Positions 12,331 to 22,804 of a stretch of 64,000 bases of DNA are shown one piece after another; position 1 is the first letter of the stretch, and every line of letters begins with the position of its first letter. The notes beneath the pieces were generated by a model. The model worked only from the letters and a program-made list of their open reading frames with translations, did no database searches and was not told where the DNA came from. The DNA lies in NCBI GenBank assembly GCA_022570795.1, contig JAKUDP010000002.1, forward strand, positions 1,302,001 to 1,366,000. Direction: 5' to 3'. The DNA comes from Sphaerulina vaccinii (Eukaryota > Ascomycota > Dothideomycetes > Mycosphaerellales > Mycosphaerellaceae). Made by a program: the position numbers and the translations under genes.

Positions 12331-14274
12331 AGACTAGTAATATAGTAGTTAGAATAGTAGAATAGTACTATTATATAGGTTAATTGTATACTCTATACTA
12401 TCGATAGGCTTGCTTCTTATTTCCTTTATAGAGTTAAGAATATTATTAAACTAATAGAACTCGATTAGTATAGAAAGTAGTACTATACTATTTTTAGCTA
12501 TAAGTATAGTATATATATAAGATACTTTCTTTAGATTCTTAAAGAACTCTTTAGTATTATAAATAGTAACTTTCTCGAAGCTATCTCTATAGTACTACTT
12601 GTCTATCGCGCTATCGATATATACTTACTAAGTATATTACTATATCTAACTAAAAATAAAGTTAGGCTTAGATATATTATATATATAGAATATACTACTT
12701 ATAATATATTCGACCTCTATAGAGTCTATAATTTGTATATAGATATAGTATACTCTATAGTAATAACCTAGTTCTCCTATATAGGAGGTTGCTAGTAGTA
12801 ATACTATATTAGGCTATTAAGGAAGGTTATATTATAAAATAAAAAATCTTATAATAATATTAATATTAGTAGTATTATTAAGTAAGCTAGTTACGTCGAT
12901 AAACTAATTATTTTATATTTTAACTACTACTCGTATAGCCTTTGCCCTATTAACCTAAATAGAGAGGTAGCCTTTACTACTTAGCTTAGTATCTAAAGTT
13001 TATAGTCTTTTTTTAATACTTTTACTTTTCTCTTATTTTTAGATATAGCGACTTTATAGACTACTAGCTTTTTATCTACTTTGCTATTTAGGTAGATAGA
13101 GTTAGTAGTAATATAACTCTTCTTTCTATAGCTATAATATATAAAGTAGAAGTAGTCTAGCTTAGATAATAAGGCCTTACCTTAATTAATACTATTAGTA
13201 TAATAAGACTTACTTTTATCTTTATACTAATTATACTTGTTAGTATTAGAGCGCTTATACTTTAACTTTTTATATTTGTACTCTTAATTTTAAATAGAGT
13301 TGCTATAGCAAGAAATAGTACTATTAGCCTATTCTAAGCGCCTTACTAATATAATAAAGTCGGCTTACTTATATAGAATAGAATAGCTTTTAATAATCTT
13401 TCTATAGAGGAATAGCTTTAGCTTTGTAAAGAGGTAGCGAACTAACTATATTTTGCTATAGTTCCCTAGCTAGGCCTCTATATAACTAAGATTAGTAGTA
13501 AAGAAGCAAATACTCTAGTTATCTCTCTACCTAGCCTAGTTATACTCGATTATAATAAGTATTAGGTAGTTTGCCTAGTTACTAATAATACTATAGACCT
13601 AAGTCTTAAACTAGCTCTAGGTATAGTAAGCTAGAAGCAAGTCTTTATACTTATTATACTAGGTCTCCTATACCTTGCCTATAAGCTATATAATAGTATA
13701 TAGGACTTTCTTTTAATTAGACTTAAAGTTATATTTAGTAATAGTAAAGTTAACTTTATAGGTATAAAGAAACTCTCGAGCTTCCTTATCTATATAGCCT
13801 TAGTATAGCTTAGAGTTGCGAATCTTAATACTATAATACGTATCCGAAACGCTAGTAACTAGAGCGCTACTTATAGTCTCTTCGAAGTTATTATCTAGAA
13901 GAGGCTTAGTAGAGGTATATATAGGTACGATACTTAAGTTACTAAGTTCTCTATAAAAAGCTTTATTCTTATAAGTTGCTTATAATATATAAGCTTCTTC
14001 TTAGAGAATAGTATTCTCGGCTTCGAGGTTAATATAAAGCTACTATATAATAGCTATAGCTTTAGTATCCTCTTTGTTAAAGCTATTATTATTACTATTA
14101 TTAGCTTGTCTAGAGGCGCTAGTTATATCGACGTTATTACCTTCGTCTAGTTACTAAGTCTTATTAGAGACGTTTTTAATATAACCTAGCTACTCGCTAT
14201 ATATAGAACGCTACTTCGGAGCTATTATAGCCTCTATAGATCGCTACTTTTTAAAAAGGTAAAAGAATTAGAAA

Positions 14275-14498
14275 TATAAAAGTAGGGGTATATAGTAATA
14301 TATAGAGCGCTAGTTAATAAGAGTATTAGTTATATAAACTAATTCTTACCTCTATAAAGAATATAGGAGCTCTTAGAGTTATAGGGCAACTATATACTAT
14401 ATATACTCTACCTTTGGGACCGAGAATATAGAATTGCCTAGCAATCTAGATTCCCTTTTCGGAGTTAAGATACTATATTCTTAGACCTAGCTCTTATA
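14275..14498 (-). repeat. Upstream (5') LTR of chromovirus 2
   Basis: This is the partner of the 7,433-7,656 repeat, with the same length, inverted ends (tataaaag...ctcttata) and internal order. Being the upstream LTR of a minus-strand element, it would have carried the promoter. The sequence from here to about 15,210 is RIP-mutated repeat DNA in which I recognise no domain. Confidence 0.92.
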
Positions 14499-15524
14499 AA
14501 AGTAGAGGAGAGTCTATAGTCGAGCTATAGAGGCAAAGCTACTATTAATACTTCCTAGAGCTAGCCTCTAATACTAGGGCTATATATAGAAGAATAGCCC
14601 TATAGATACTTTTATAACTCGTCTACTTCCTTAACTATAAGTACCTTCTACTCTTTGCTAGGCCTTAGGTAAAAGCGCTATAAGCTTATTATATCTACTA
14701 GAGCTCTATAGCTAGAGTATTTACTATATTTATAGTTTTTAAATAGCTATTTCTTTATAGCCTCTATATACTTATATACCTTTATAGAGGTCTATAAAGC
14801 TTTCTTCTAAAAGCTCTAATAGTACTTTCTATCCTTATATTAGTATATATAGTAGTTATTATCTTATTTATTAATAGAAAAGCTCGATTTAATATATTAG
14901 ATATAATTATAGCTATATTTCTTTACCTATAGTATATCGATCTTAGGCTTAGTATAACGCCTCTAGAAGCTACTCGATTCGTTTCTTAAGATACTTTATA
15001 GTCTACTTGAAATACTTAATATATTCTATAAGTTCCTTAATTATTAGAGGCTATAGGTATAGGGATACTAGCTTGCAAGTGCAGTCTGAAGGGCATAGCG
15101 CGCTATTATAATTTCCTACTATAATTTAGGCTTCTATAGTATCTAGTTAATACTAGGTATATAGAGTAAGAGGTAGTAGTAATAATAATAGCGCTAGTAT
15201 AGGTATAGCACTGTTAGGGACCTCTAGAGACATGTTATTGTTAATAGTATAGGAGATGGAAGACGCGTTCCCGAAATAGCGCGGATTTCCCGCATTAAAT
15301 TAGCACTATTTGGGACTGGATCTCTGCCACATTCACAGTCACGTAGCCTGATGCGGAGAGCAGACCAATCTTGGCACGCTAGCAAAACACGCCCTTGCAA
15401 AACGACATACGAACGCGAACTTGCGGTGTCCATCTTTGGTTGGCAAGAGCATCACTGTGATTTCTCGAGACGATGTCGCTTCTTTCCATGTCCAGACGCG
15501 ACACGGCCACAGAGATCGTCAACA

Positions 15525-17273
15525 ATGGCGGATAGCACGGTCATACACGATGACCATGCAACGACAGCCTGCAAAACCTTACAAGATGTACAGCCTCCGA
15601 CACGGGAAGTTCATACGCTTGAAGTGGAAGAGGCTGTAACGACTCCTCGCTCGAAAGCAAGATTATATGCAATCGTGATGGCACTCTACCTGGTAATGTT
15701 TATCGGAGCTCTCGACCAGACAATCGTAGCGTAAGACAGCACGCACGCAGTCATCGCTTCTGCTACTAACACTAATGCCACTTGCAGAACAGCTATACCA
15801 ACAATCACTGCCTCTCTCAAGTCCGCATCAGGCTACACCTGGCTCGGAGGTGCCTACTTGCTCCCCAATGCCGTGGCTGGACCATTATGGACGAAAGGAT
15901 CAGACATATGGGGCCGGAAGCCCGCTCTACTGGGGGCTGTAGTCCTATTCGCAGTAGCGAGCCTGATCGCTGCCCTCAGTACGACTATGCGAATGTTGAT
16001 CGCCGCCCGTGCTCTGCAAGGCACAGCCGGTGGCGGTCTCTTTCAGCTCGTGACTGTGACAATCTCAGATCTGTTCAGCATTCGCGAAAGAGCGCTGTAC
16101 TTCGGCTTGATGGGCGGAGTCTGGGCTATCGCTGGCTCCACAGGCCCATTGATCGGAGGAGCTCTGGCAGAACTGGCTAGCTGGCGCTATTGCTTTTGGA
16201 TCAACCTTCCTGTATGCGGGCTTTCTTTCGTACTGCTGCTCATGTTCCTGGATGTCCACAATCCTCGGACGAAGCTGAGCGACGGACTCGGCGCTATCGA
16301 CTGGTATGGAACATTATGCTTCTTAGCATTCTCGATATTGGTTCTCCTTGGCCTCAACTTCGGAGGCGGCGCTTTCGCATGGAATAGCGCAACAGTCGTC
16401 TGCCTCCTAGTGATCGGAGCCTTAATGATTGGTACCTTCCTATACAGCGAGAGGCGACTGGCCAAGTACCCACTCATGCCGATGAACATCTTCCAGACTC
16501 TGTCGAACAATGCGGTGATTATCACTGCTGTTGGTCACAGTATGGTTCAGATCGGGTCGGAATTCTATCTCCCGCTCTTCTTTCAGAGTGTGCGTCAAGC
16601 ATCGCCACTACGCAGTGGTATCCTCTTGTTGCCTCTCACATGTACGGCAGCGTTCACGGACATTACAGCCGGCATTGCGATTCATCGCCTTGGACGATAT
16701 CGCGAGTTTATCTGGATTGGCGTGACACTCATGACCGTGGGCACTGGTCTGTACATCGACTTTGGTGTTAATACCTCACTGGCAAATTTGATCGGATACC
16801 AGATCGTCAGTGGTTTCGGTATTGCACTATTGTTCCAGGCGCCGATGCTTGCCATCCATAACACGGTCGCTCAGTCAGATGTCGCCTCAGCTGGTGCTAC
16901 GCTCGGATTCCTGCGCTCGCTCGGAAACTCACTCTCGGTGGTACTCGGAGGTGTAGTGTCCTCGAACAGCATGAATGAGCAGCACACCGCTCTAGCGTCT
17001 GCCGGACTCAGCACGCCCAACCTCGAAGCATTGTCTGGCAGCAAAGCTGCGGCGAATGTGGAGATAGTCAAGAACATCACTGATACTCTACAACAACTGG
17101 CAGTGAAAGAAGCTTTCGCGTGGAGCGTCAGAAACATCTTCATCATGTATACTTCCATCGCCGCCGTCACAATCATGGCCAGCATCTTCGTCAAGCAAGG
17201 CCACATGAGTAATGACCACGTAGAGACAAAGACTGGCATCAACAACTTAAGCAAGAGAGAAGTGGAGCATTAA
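15525..17273 (+). CDS. MFS multidrug exporter, 14-helix DHA2 family
   Basis: The 563-residue protein is encoded by two exons (15,525-15,730 and 15,788-17,273). The 57-bp intron starts GTAAGA, has a CTAAC branch point and ends TTGCAG. Splicing joins LDQTIVA to TAIPTI and so restores the LDxT(I/V)VATAIP motif of drug/H+ antiporters. Further family signs are WLGGAYLL, the GRKPALL loop, RALQGTAGGG and the GPLIGGAL segment. About 14 hydrophobic segments are present. Relatives at the plasma membrane export drugs or secondary metabolites. It is the first gene to the right of the RIP block, and no biosynthetic core enzyme is adjacent. Substrate unknown. Confidence 0.93.
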
Positions 17274-17631
17274 TACACTGTATATCGCAGCGATGAACTA
17301 CTGTGTGCTGATCGAAGTGCTCGAAGCTTTCACACTGCGGTACGTTTTGTTGTCGCAGCAGCTATCTCTACAGGACACCTCGAGATAGGGCAAGGAAGGT
17401 GGAGCTATGCAAAGCCATAGCTTGCATACACCTCCGATCATGGAAAGCTTTTCCGCCAGCAGACCTTTAGAGGTCTTGCCAAGACGCGGCAGTACAGCTC
17501 CCTGATGCGGGCGCGTATATCCCTGACAAGGCGACTTCACTAGAAAGATTGAGAACTGATGGGTAAAATTCCAACTATCTATACTATATGGCGCTACGAG
17601 CTGATATCGATATTGAATACCTGCAGGCCTA
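17274..17631. other. Intergenic space between convergent genes
   Basis: It separates the stop codons of the MFS exporter (+) and the methyltransferase (-). No gene, repeat or RNA was recognised; it presumably holds both 3' untranslated regions. Confidence 0.6.
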
Positions 17632-18731
17632 TCACGTATCCTCACTTGCTTCACTCTTCTTCACCATAAGCACCATTCCAGGAGCCCATCCCTTGAACAT
17701 CTCAGCTCCCTCGGGAACTCCAGCTTCGTGCAGAAGTCCTTCAACCTGTCGTCTCAATACTCGAACGCAATCGTCTCCTGTTCCAACTTTCTCGGGATGG
17801 GCCTCGCGCCATTTGGTGACCGGACTCAAGGTACTGATAGTCGCCTCGAAAGCTTCTAAGGTCACCTCGTCAGGTCTATTGAAGAACTTATCTCCAACAC
17901 CCCATTCCCTCCGAAACAGACTCGCCTTGTCAAACGCGGTCACTGGCGGGTCTGTAACGTCCCAAGGCAGAGTCAAAGTGCGAAAACGCTCAATCAGAAC
18001 TTGGTAATTGGGCACAATGTACTTTCCCAGCGTCTCATACCAGAAAGTATCCATAGCTTCCTGAATCCTGGTCGCGTTGGGCATGGTAGGATGTGCCAAG
18101 TGAATCCAGCATCCGATCAATGCAACACTTCCACTAGGCTTGAGGACGCGTGTTGCTTCACGCCAGAATTCTGGCAGTGAGAACCAGTGGACTGCACTGG
18201 CGGCTGTGAGAAGATCAATACTGGAGTCGGCGATGAGCTTCATGTCCTCTGCTGAGGAGACTTCGAACTTGACTGGTTCACCGGTAGAGGTGGTGATGTT
18301 CTTCGAGCGGGCTATCTCGAGCATTCCTGGGCTAGGGTCAAGGCCGATGGCATGTTGGAAATGTTTGCCTAGACCGGCTGTTGCTAGGCCAGGACCACAG
18401 CCGACCTACTCAGGACAGCAAAGGTTAGTGTGCGTTCTGGCAGAACGAAAGTGATGCAAACGATTCGGCAAGTAGTGGTCGTGCGCCGGGGCACTCTCCC
18501 GTACGGCGCGAGGCTGTGAGTGATGCAGAGGATGGGTATACGGACATCGAGCAAGGTCTCGAATCCCCCACCACCAGCTTTATGATGCTCCAACACTGTG
18601 CTAAAGACACTAGCATGATAGGTAGGACGATGTAGATCGTAGGTCTTGCCTTGATCGGCGCTGTAGTTTGCGAATATCTCCTCTTTGCGGCCATGCAGGC
18701 TGAGTGGTAGCCATATTGTACTTGGTCTCAT
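17632..18731 (-). CDS. SAM-dependent methyltransferase, Tmt1-like
   Basis: Two exons (18,731-18,546 and 18,405-17,632) give about 319 residues. Splicing of the 140-bp intron joins GFETLLD to VGCGPGLATAG, the SAM-binding motif I of class I methyltransferases. Branch CTAAC and acceptor GAGTAG are good, but the donor GTCCGT is unusual. The N-terminal FANYSADQGKTYDLHRPTYH and the later AVHWFSLPEFWREATRVLKP resemble yeast trans-aconitate 3-methyltransferase (Tmt1) and the broader Methyltransf_11 group. An upstream in-frame Met at 18,797 would add 22 residues. The real substrate is not shown by sequence. Confidence 0.82.
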
Positions 18732-18797
18732 CTGAAGCTCGAGTTGAGGTGTACTTGCTCTAGTAGCATTCGGCAGATGTAGTAGCCGAAATCGCAA

Positions 18798-19281
18798 AGC
18801 TTGAGTATATAGCTCAAGTCGTGAAACATAGCCGGAGCCGGAAGTTTATAGACAGTATAACTTACACTTTCGGCCAAGTGGACAAATTCGGACGGATACA
18901 GGCAAGTCTCAGCGTCTCGTACTAGGTCCAGTTCCGAAGCAGGATCTCTACAGTGTTCATCGTTAGCAGGAGGACCTGCTCGAGAAACTCAGCTTTCCAT
19001 TTATGGCATCGAGCCTCAGGTTTCGAGGTTGTTGTAATGGACAGTCTCCTTAGCCTTCTCACATATCGCCTTCACTAAGACACGCCGTTCAGGCCACGAT
19101 ACGGCATCAACCTTGGACCATTCGCATCATCGTAGTCAATGAGAGCTGTGCTCTGAGCCATGCACAGTGCACGGATACATCTGTTGCCTCGCGTGCTCCC
19201 TGATTTCGTAAGCATAACACCGCCCACGGAAGCTGTTGTTATCTTTCAGCAATAACACGAGACGAAGAGTAGGCTTCTATC
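18798..19281. other. Intergenic region
   Basis: It holds the upstream region of the methyltransferase and the 3' side of the F-box gene. No convincing coding frame, RNA or repeat was seen. Confidence 0.55.
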
Positions 19282-20331
19282 TCAAAGAGGCTCATCGACC
19301 ATGGCGCGGTCATCTGAAGCTTCATCATCCGAACTTAGGTTCTCTGCAAGAACTTCACCGTATGGTTCCCATGGAGAGGATTCATTATCAGACGCGGTGT
19401 GGTCATCTGAAGCTTCATCATCCGAACCTTTTGCCAACTCGATCTCCAGAGCTCGCAAGTGTTGTGGCAGTGGAGCAACGATACCCTCCAATCTGAAGAT
19501 TGCACGGTTCCAGTCTGACCGTCGCGTGCCATGGCGCCTGTTCAGCTCGTTGACGAGGTCGCCCATTCTGATACCAGCATCGGCGATGTAGACTGCTGTT
19601 TCGAACACGTCATTACCCCAAGGTATTGGTTCGTCCTGGCCCGGGGCTGGCTTCGGAACCCATAGTCGTCGTGCGGGCGGCTGAGAAACAAACATTCTCC
19701 TCCACGATGCAGCTGGATCAGAATCCAGCAACTCTCGCCAGTAGTGAGAGAATGTGGTAATGGGGTTGTTTTGGTCTCGGTCTTGCTCGGAGACTCTGAT
19801 TCGTAACTCGCTTGCAAGATAGAGGAAACCATTGACAGTCTGGTCCGCATCCTGTCTGTTTCGCCAGAGCAGTGAATTGATCGCACCTCGAACATAGTCT
19901 CTTCCGGCGTATTCAACTTCCCGACTTCTCTGAGGGTCATCAAGCAAGGTACTGGTGAAAGTACTTTTCCCAGGAAACCATATAAACTCATAGGCAGGCC
20001 AGTCTAGCCCGAGGTAGTTGAGAGTCGGCCTTGGAGGTCCTGAGTCTCCTTCGAAGCGTACCACTCCATCTTGGACTCTTTCGACTGTCGTCCGGTCGAA
20101 TGTTGTCTTGCCAATCCGTTCATTTTGCTTCGCAGCAGTGTAAGTCCTCTTCCAGCCTGGAAAAGGGCCCGAAGCGGGACGTAGAAACAGCGCCTCCTGT
20201 AGCGCTGGACTGCTAGAGATTAAAGAATGCCACTTACGACATACTCGCTGTGAGAGAAGCAGGTCACGCATTGGTAAGAGCCCAAGAATAAGCTCAAGGA
20301 GCTCGAGCGGCAAGTCGTCCAGATGCGCCAT
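19282..20331 (-). CDS. F-box domain protein with acidic tail
   Basis: The intronless 349-residue protein starts MAHLDDLPLELLELILGLLP. An F-box (about residues 3-45, with RVCRKWHSLI) would bind Skp1 in an SCF ubiquitin ligase or related complex. The middle (about 90-270) has no domain I recognise. The C-terminal tail is acidic and repeats the unit SDDEASDD twice, because a 27-bp DNA segment (19,308-19,334 and 19,401-19,427) is duplicated 93 bp apart. An in-frame Met 29 codons upstream is less likely, as it lies ahead of the compact F-box start. The gene is divergent from TAF9 (start codons 150 bp apart). Confidence 0.82.
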   Translation of the reverse strand: MAHLDDLPLELLELILGLLPMRDLLLSQRVCRKWHSLISSSPALQEALFLRPASGPFPGWKRTYTAAKQNERIGKTTFDRTTVERVQDGVVRFEGDSGPPRPTLNYLGLDWPAYEFIWFPGKSTFTSTLLDDPQRSREVEYAGRDYVRGAINSLLWRNRQDADQTVNGFLYLASELRIRVSEQDRDQNNPITTFSHYWRELLDSDPAASWRRMFVSQPPARRLWVPKPAPGQDEPIPWGNDVFETAVYIADAGIRMGDLVNELNRRHGTRRSDWNRAIFRLEGIVAPLPQHLRALEIELAKGSDDEASDDHTASDNESSPWEPYGEVLAENLSSDDEASDDRAMVDEPL

Positions 20332-20481
20332 TGTGCAACTGTGAAGTGATGTAGCGGGAGGTGAAGAAGTGAGAAGGAGCGACCTGCACGCGAATGCCAA
20401 GGCTCGCGAGCACTTCACTTCGCGTCTTCCACAGCTTCAGCAGCTCCAAATCTCCAACAACATTGCATACCACTGCACAAC

Positions 20482-21262
20482 ATGGCGACGAACGGCGCGC
20501 CCACGCCGCCGCCATCAGACCAACCCACGAACAACACAGCCTCTGCGCCAAAACAAAACAGCAACAGACAACTCCTCCGTCCCACTAACATCTTCCCTCG
20601 ACGACGGCACTTCCAAACGTCCCCGCGACGCCCGCCTCATCCACGCAGTCCTCTCCAACTACGGCCTTACAAACTATCAAGAGCGCGTCCCCCTCCAGCT
20701 CCTCGACTTCGCCTACCGCTACACATCTTCCATCCTCTCCGACTCCCTCCGCCTATCCAGTGAAGGCTACACGAATGCGCCTGCAGCCCCAACAGGACGC
20801 GGACGAGGAGCAGCTGCGATCGACGATGGCGAACGCATCTCAGTTAACTCCCTGAGATCGGCGATCGCTGCGAGACAAGGCTTTTCGTTTCAAGGTGCTT
20901 TACCAAAAGAGTTCATGTTAGATGAAGCGAAGGAGAGGAACAAGATCGCGCTGCCGAAGGTCGAGTCAGGGTTCGGAGTGCAGTTGCCACCGGAGAAGTT
21001 TTGTTTGACGGGCGTGGGCTGGAGTATGCAGAAGGAATGGGATGAAGAAGTCGCGGAGGATGAGAGGTTTGGATTGGTGGGCATGGAGAGGAGTGCGAGT
21101 CAACAACAGCAGTTGGCGCAGAAGAAGAGAGCGAGTGCTGGTGGAGAGGATGAGGCGATGGGTGGGATGGAAGCGGGAGATGAAGATGATGAAGGAGCGG
21201 GCAGGATGGAGGATGTGTTTGGAGAGGAGGCTGGTGGGGATGTTGCTATGGGGCAGGATTGA
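20482..21262 (+). CDS. TFIID/SAGA subunit TAF9 (apparent +1 shift near the N-terminus)
   Basis: The histone-fold region RDARLIHAVLSNYGLTNYQE, followed by LLDFAYRYTSSILSD, is diagnostic of TAF9. TAF9 pairs with TAF6 in TFIID and SAGA and acts in RNA polymerase II initiation. After it come GRGRGAAAID, a conserved RISVNSLRSAI segment, a PPEKFCLTG segment and an acidic tail. The only plausible ATG (20,482, MATNGAPTPP) is one frame away from the histone fold. No GT donor lies between them that could splice the frames together. Two A4 tracts at 20,550-20,558 are the likeliest place for an extra base. Because TAF9 is normally essential, a sequence error is more likely than a pseudogene. Confidence 0.85.
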
Positions 21263-21481
21263 GATGCGAGAAGACTGGCTTTTGGGACTTGACTTTAGCG
21301 AGGCGTTGGTGGGAAAGATGTCGGGAAACAGGAACAGGCATGAATCGAAAGAGCACTTAATTGAAAGTGCTTTCTTTGAGGTGTTCATAGCCTTGAGACC
21401 AGACCAGCAGTCTCAAGGCGTATGAAAAGTGTAGTAACACAAGACACTATACCAACGAGCACAACGGAGCCGCCTATTCTA

Positions 21482-22471
21482 TCATGATCCTTCAGAGTCC
21501 CCTTTTCGCGCTGGCACAACCGGAGACGCCCCACACGGTGAGCTATTTCGCGTCCTATATCCTAGCAAGTCACAAGCCATCAGACTTGACCTAGCCGATA
21601 TCGAAGCTGCGTAGCGATCCGAAAGCCCTGGAAAAACTGGTCTCCGATCTTCTTGCGGTCCTCGATTGTTCTTCCAAGCGTCATGGTAGGACGATAATGC
21701 TAGCGACGCCGCAGTCCGTTCGTGTCGAGGCGCGCCTCCTCGCATTGCCCTCATTGATGAACCTGGAGCTGGAGCAGCGTCTTCTACTAGAGTCCCTCTA
21801 AGCGTCTGAGCTAGCCCGGTGAACACTGCCACTTCCGCCTCTGGCTGCTAGGGCGGTAACCTGACTTCAAGACCAATACCTCACCCGATATACAGTGTGC
21901 TTAGTGTCTCAGCGAGCTCACAGAAGTCTGTAGCCATCGGCCTGAAGTAGTTAAGGTCTAAGTGGAGGAGCCTGACGTGCCGGACTCGATACTCATTCAA
22001 GGTCCTCAGAGTCATCTCGACATTTGCAACAAGCTGCGCGAACTGTTCCTTGCGACCCATTGGATGCATCCAAGTACTCGCGTGCCGGATGTCTAGCGAG
22101 ACTGATGCAGCATGTCGCATGGATTGTGAGGCGGGATGGTCGAAGGATGGAACTGGCGAGTCTCCTGTCTGAATATCAAAGTGCATCCGCGCAAAGTGGC
22201 ATGGTTCGGCTTCGTCATGCAGCCAGCGGGAGACCAGCAGCAGCGGAGGCGAGCGCACGAGTGCTATCCACGGGAGTCCATGCTCTTTCTTGCCTATTGT
22301 GATCGTGGTATGAATGACCTGGTCGAAGTACGCTTCATATATCAAATCTCGCAACTCGCGAGGAAGTTCCAGCAGTGGACATATGCCAGCAGAGGCGACT
22401 GTCGCTGGGTTTGGTTCGAACATTGCTGCCATTATGACTTCAAGATCGCCGTCCAGAAGGGGTATGCCCAC
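21482..22471 (-). CDS. PRELRD-type F-box-like protein, probably decaying
   Basis: The open frame 22,471-21,881 encodes 196 residues containing LPRELRDLIYEAYF, the N-terminal signature of a large fungal family of F-box/2EXR-like proteins of unknown function. Clear homology to the gene at 24,545-25,490 continues past its stop: EAEVAVFTGLAQTLRGTLVEDA (21,850-21,780) matches the paralogue in the same frame. TGA and TAG codons lie between the two blocks. An 87-bp intron (GTGAGG..CTTAG) could remove the stops but would also delete conserved sequence. I regard it as a truncated or dying copy. Confidence 0.6.
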
Positions 22472-22804
22472 TGCTTCGGGTGCAATGCTCTACGATATCG
22501 ACTTGCATCCAGGATCTGCTGTGGTCATACCTTGTGATATGACGTTCGAAGAAAGAGGCTTCGCACCGTCTTGAGCAGGATTTGGAACAGTTGCAGCAAA
22601 CATTGTCATACCTCGCAAAACGGCTTCAGCCTGCTTTGTTGTTGCACTGCAGTCTGCAGTGTCCGGCCTCTAGCTCGTTGGTTGCCTGGAACAATGTTAC
22701 AATCTGGGTGATGAAATTATGAGACTAGAGCACTCAGACCACATTTCTACGTTCGGCTTCTTTCGCCATTGGTACAAGATGCTCAATACAGCTGCGACTT
22801 ATGT
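22472..22804. other. Intergenic region
   Basis: It lies between the end of the dehydrogenase gene and the start of the F-box-like gene, both on the minus strand. Nothing recognisable. Confidence 0.5.

Larger units (their letters stand above)
7433..14498 (-). mobile_element. Complete LTR chromovirus 2 (7,066 bp), RIP-inactivated
   Basis: Two 224-bp direct repeats bound a 7-kb element whose gag and pol are on the minus strand. The element is flanked by AAAGC (7,428-7,432) on the left and AAAGT (14,499-14,503) on the right. This is a 5-bp target-site duplication differing by one C-to-T change in a CpA context. In minus-strand order: gag (about 13,900-13,100), RT (about 12,330-11,800), integrase (about 10,340-9,880) and chromodomain (about 9,450-9,300). 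A polypurine tract abuts the downstream LTR. No canonical TGG primer-binding site is visible next to the upstream LTR. Confidence 0.9.
1..15210. repeat. RIP-mutated, AT-rich retrotransposon block
   Basis: The whole stretch is dominated by TpA dinucleotides (tata, ctagta, tagtat) and is poor in CpA and TpG. Those are the substrates and products of fungal repeat-induced point mutation. No open frame longer than about 80 codons survives, yet reading through TAG and TAA gives recognisable Ty3/gypsy proteins on both strands; many TAGs sit where Trp (TGG) or Gln (CAG) is expected. Composition switches to ordinary coding DNA near 15,210. Apart from retroelement remnants I see no gene here. Confidence 0.93.

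Noticed and set aside
14251..14274. tRNA primer-binding site next to the upstream LTR of element 2
   Set aside because: The minus-strand sequence there (tttctaattctttt...) has no TGG start or other recognisable tRNA 3'-end complement, perhaps because of mutation or self-priming.
15525..17631. MFS exporter plus methyltransferase as the edge of a secondary-metabolite cluster
   Set aside because: No polyketide, peptide or terpene synthase and no pathway regulator in the neighbouring 15 kb to the right; the left side is repeat DNA.
20215..20260. GTAAGT...CTAG inside the F-box gene looks like an intron
   Set aside because: It is only about 25 bp and the codons through it (CRKWHSLI) are conserved F-box sequence.
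21838..21895. A short intron removing the TGA/TAG of the F-box-like gene at 21.5-22.5 kb
   Set aside because: The candidates of 37-59 bp leave the wrong frame; the 87-bp version deletes sequence conserved in the paralogue.
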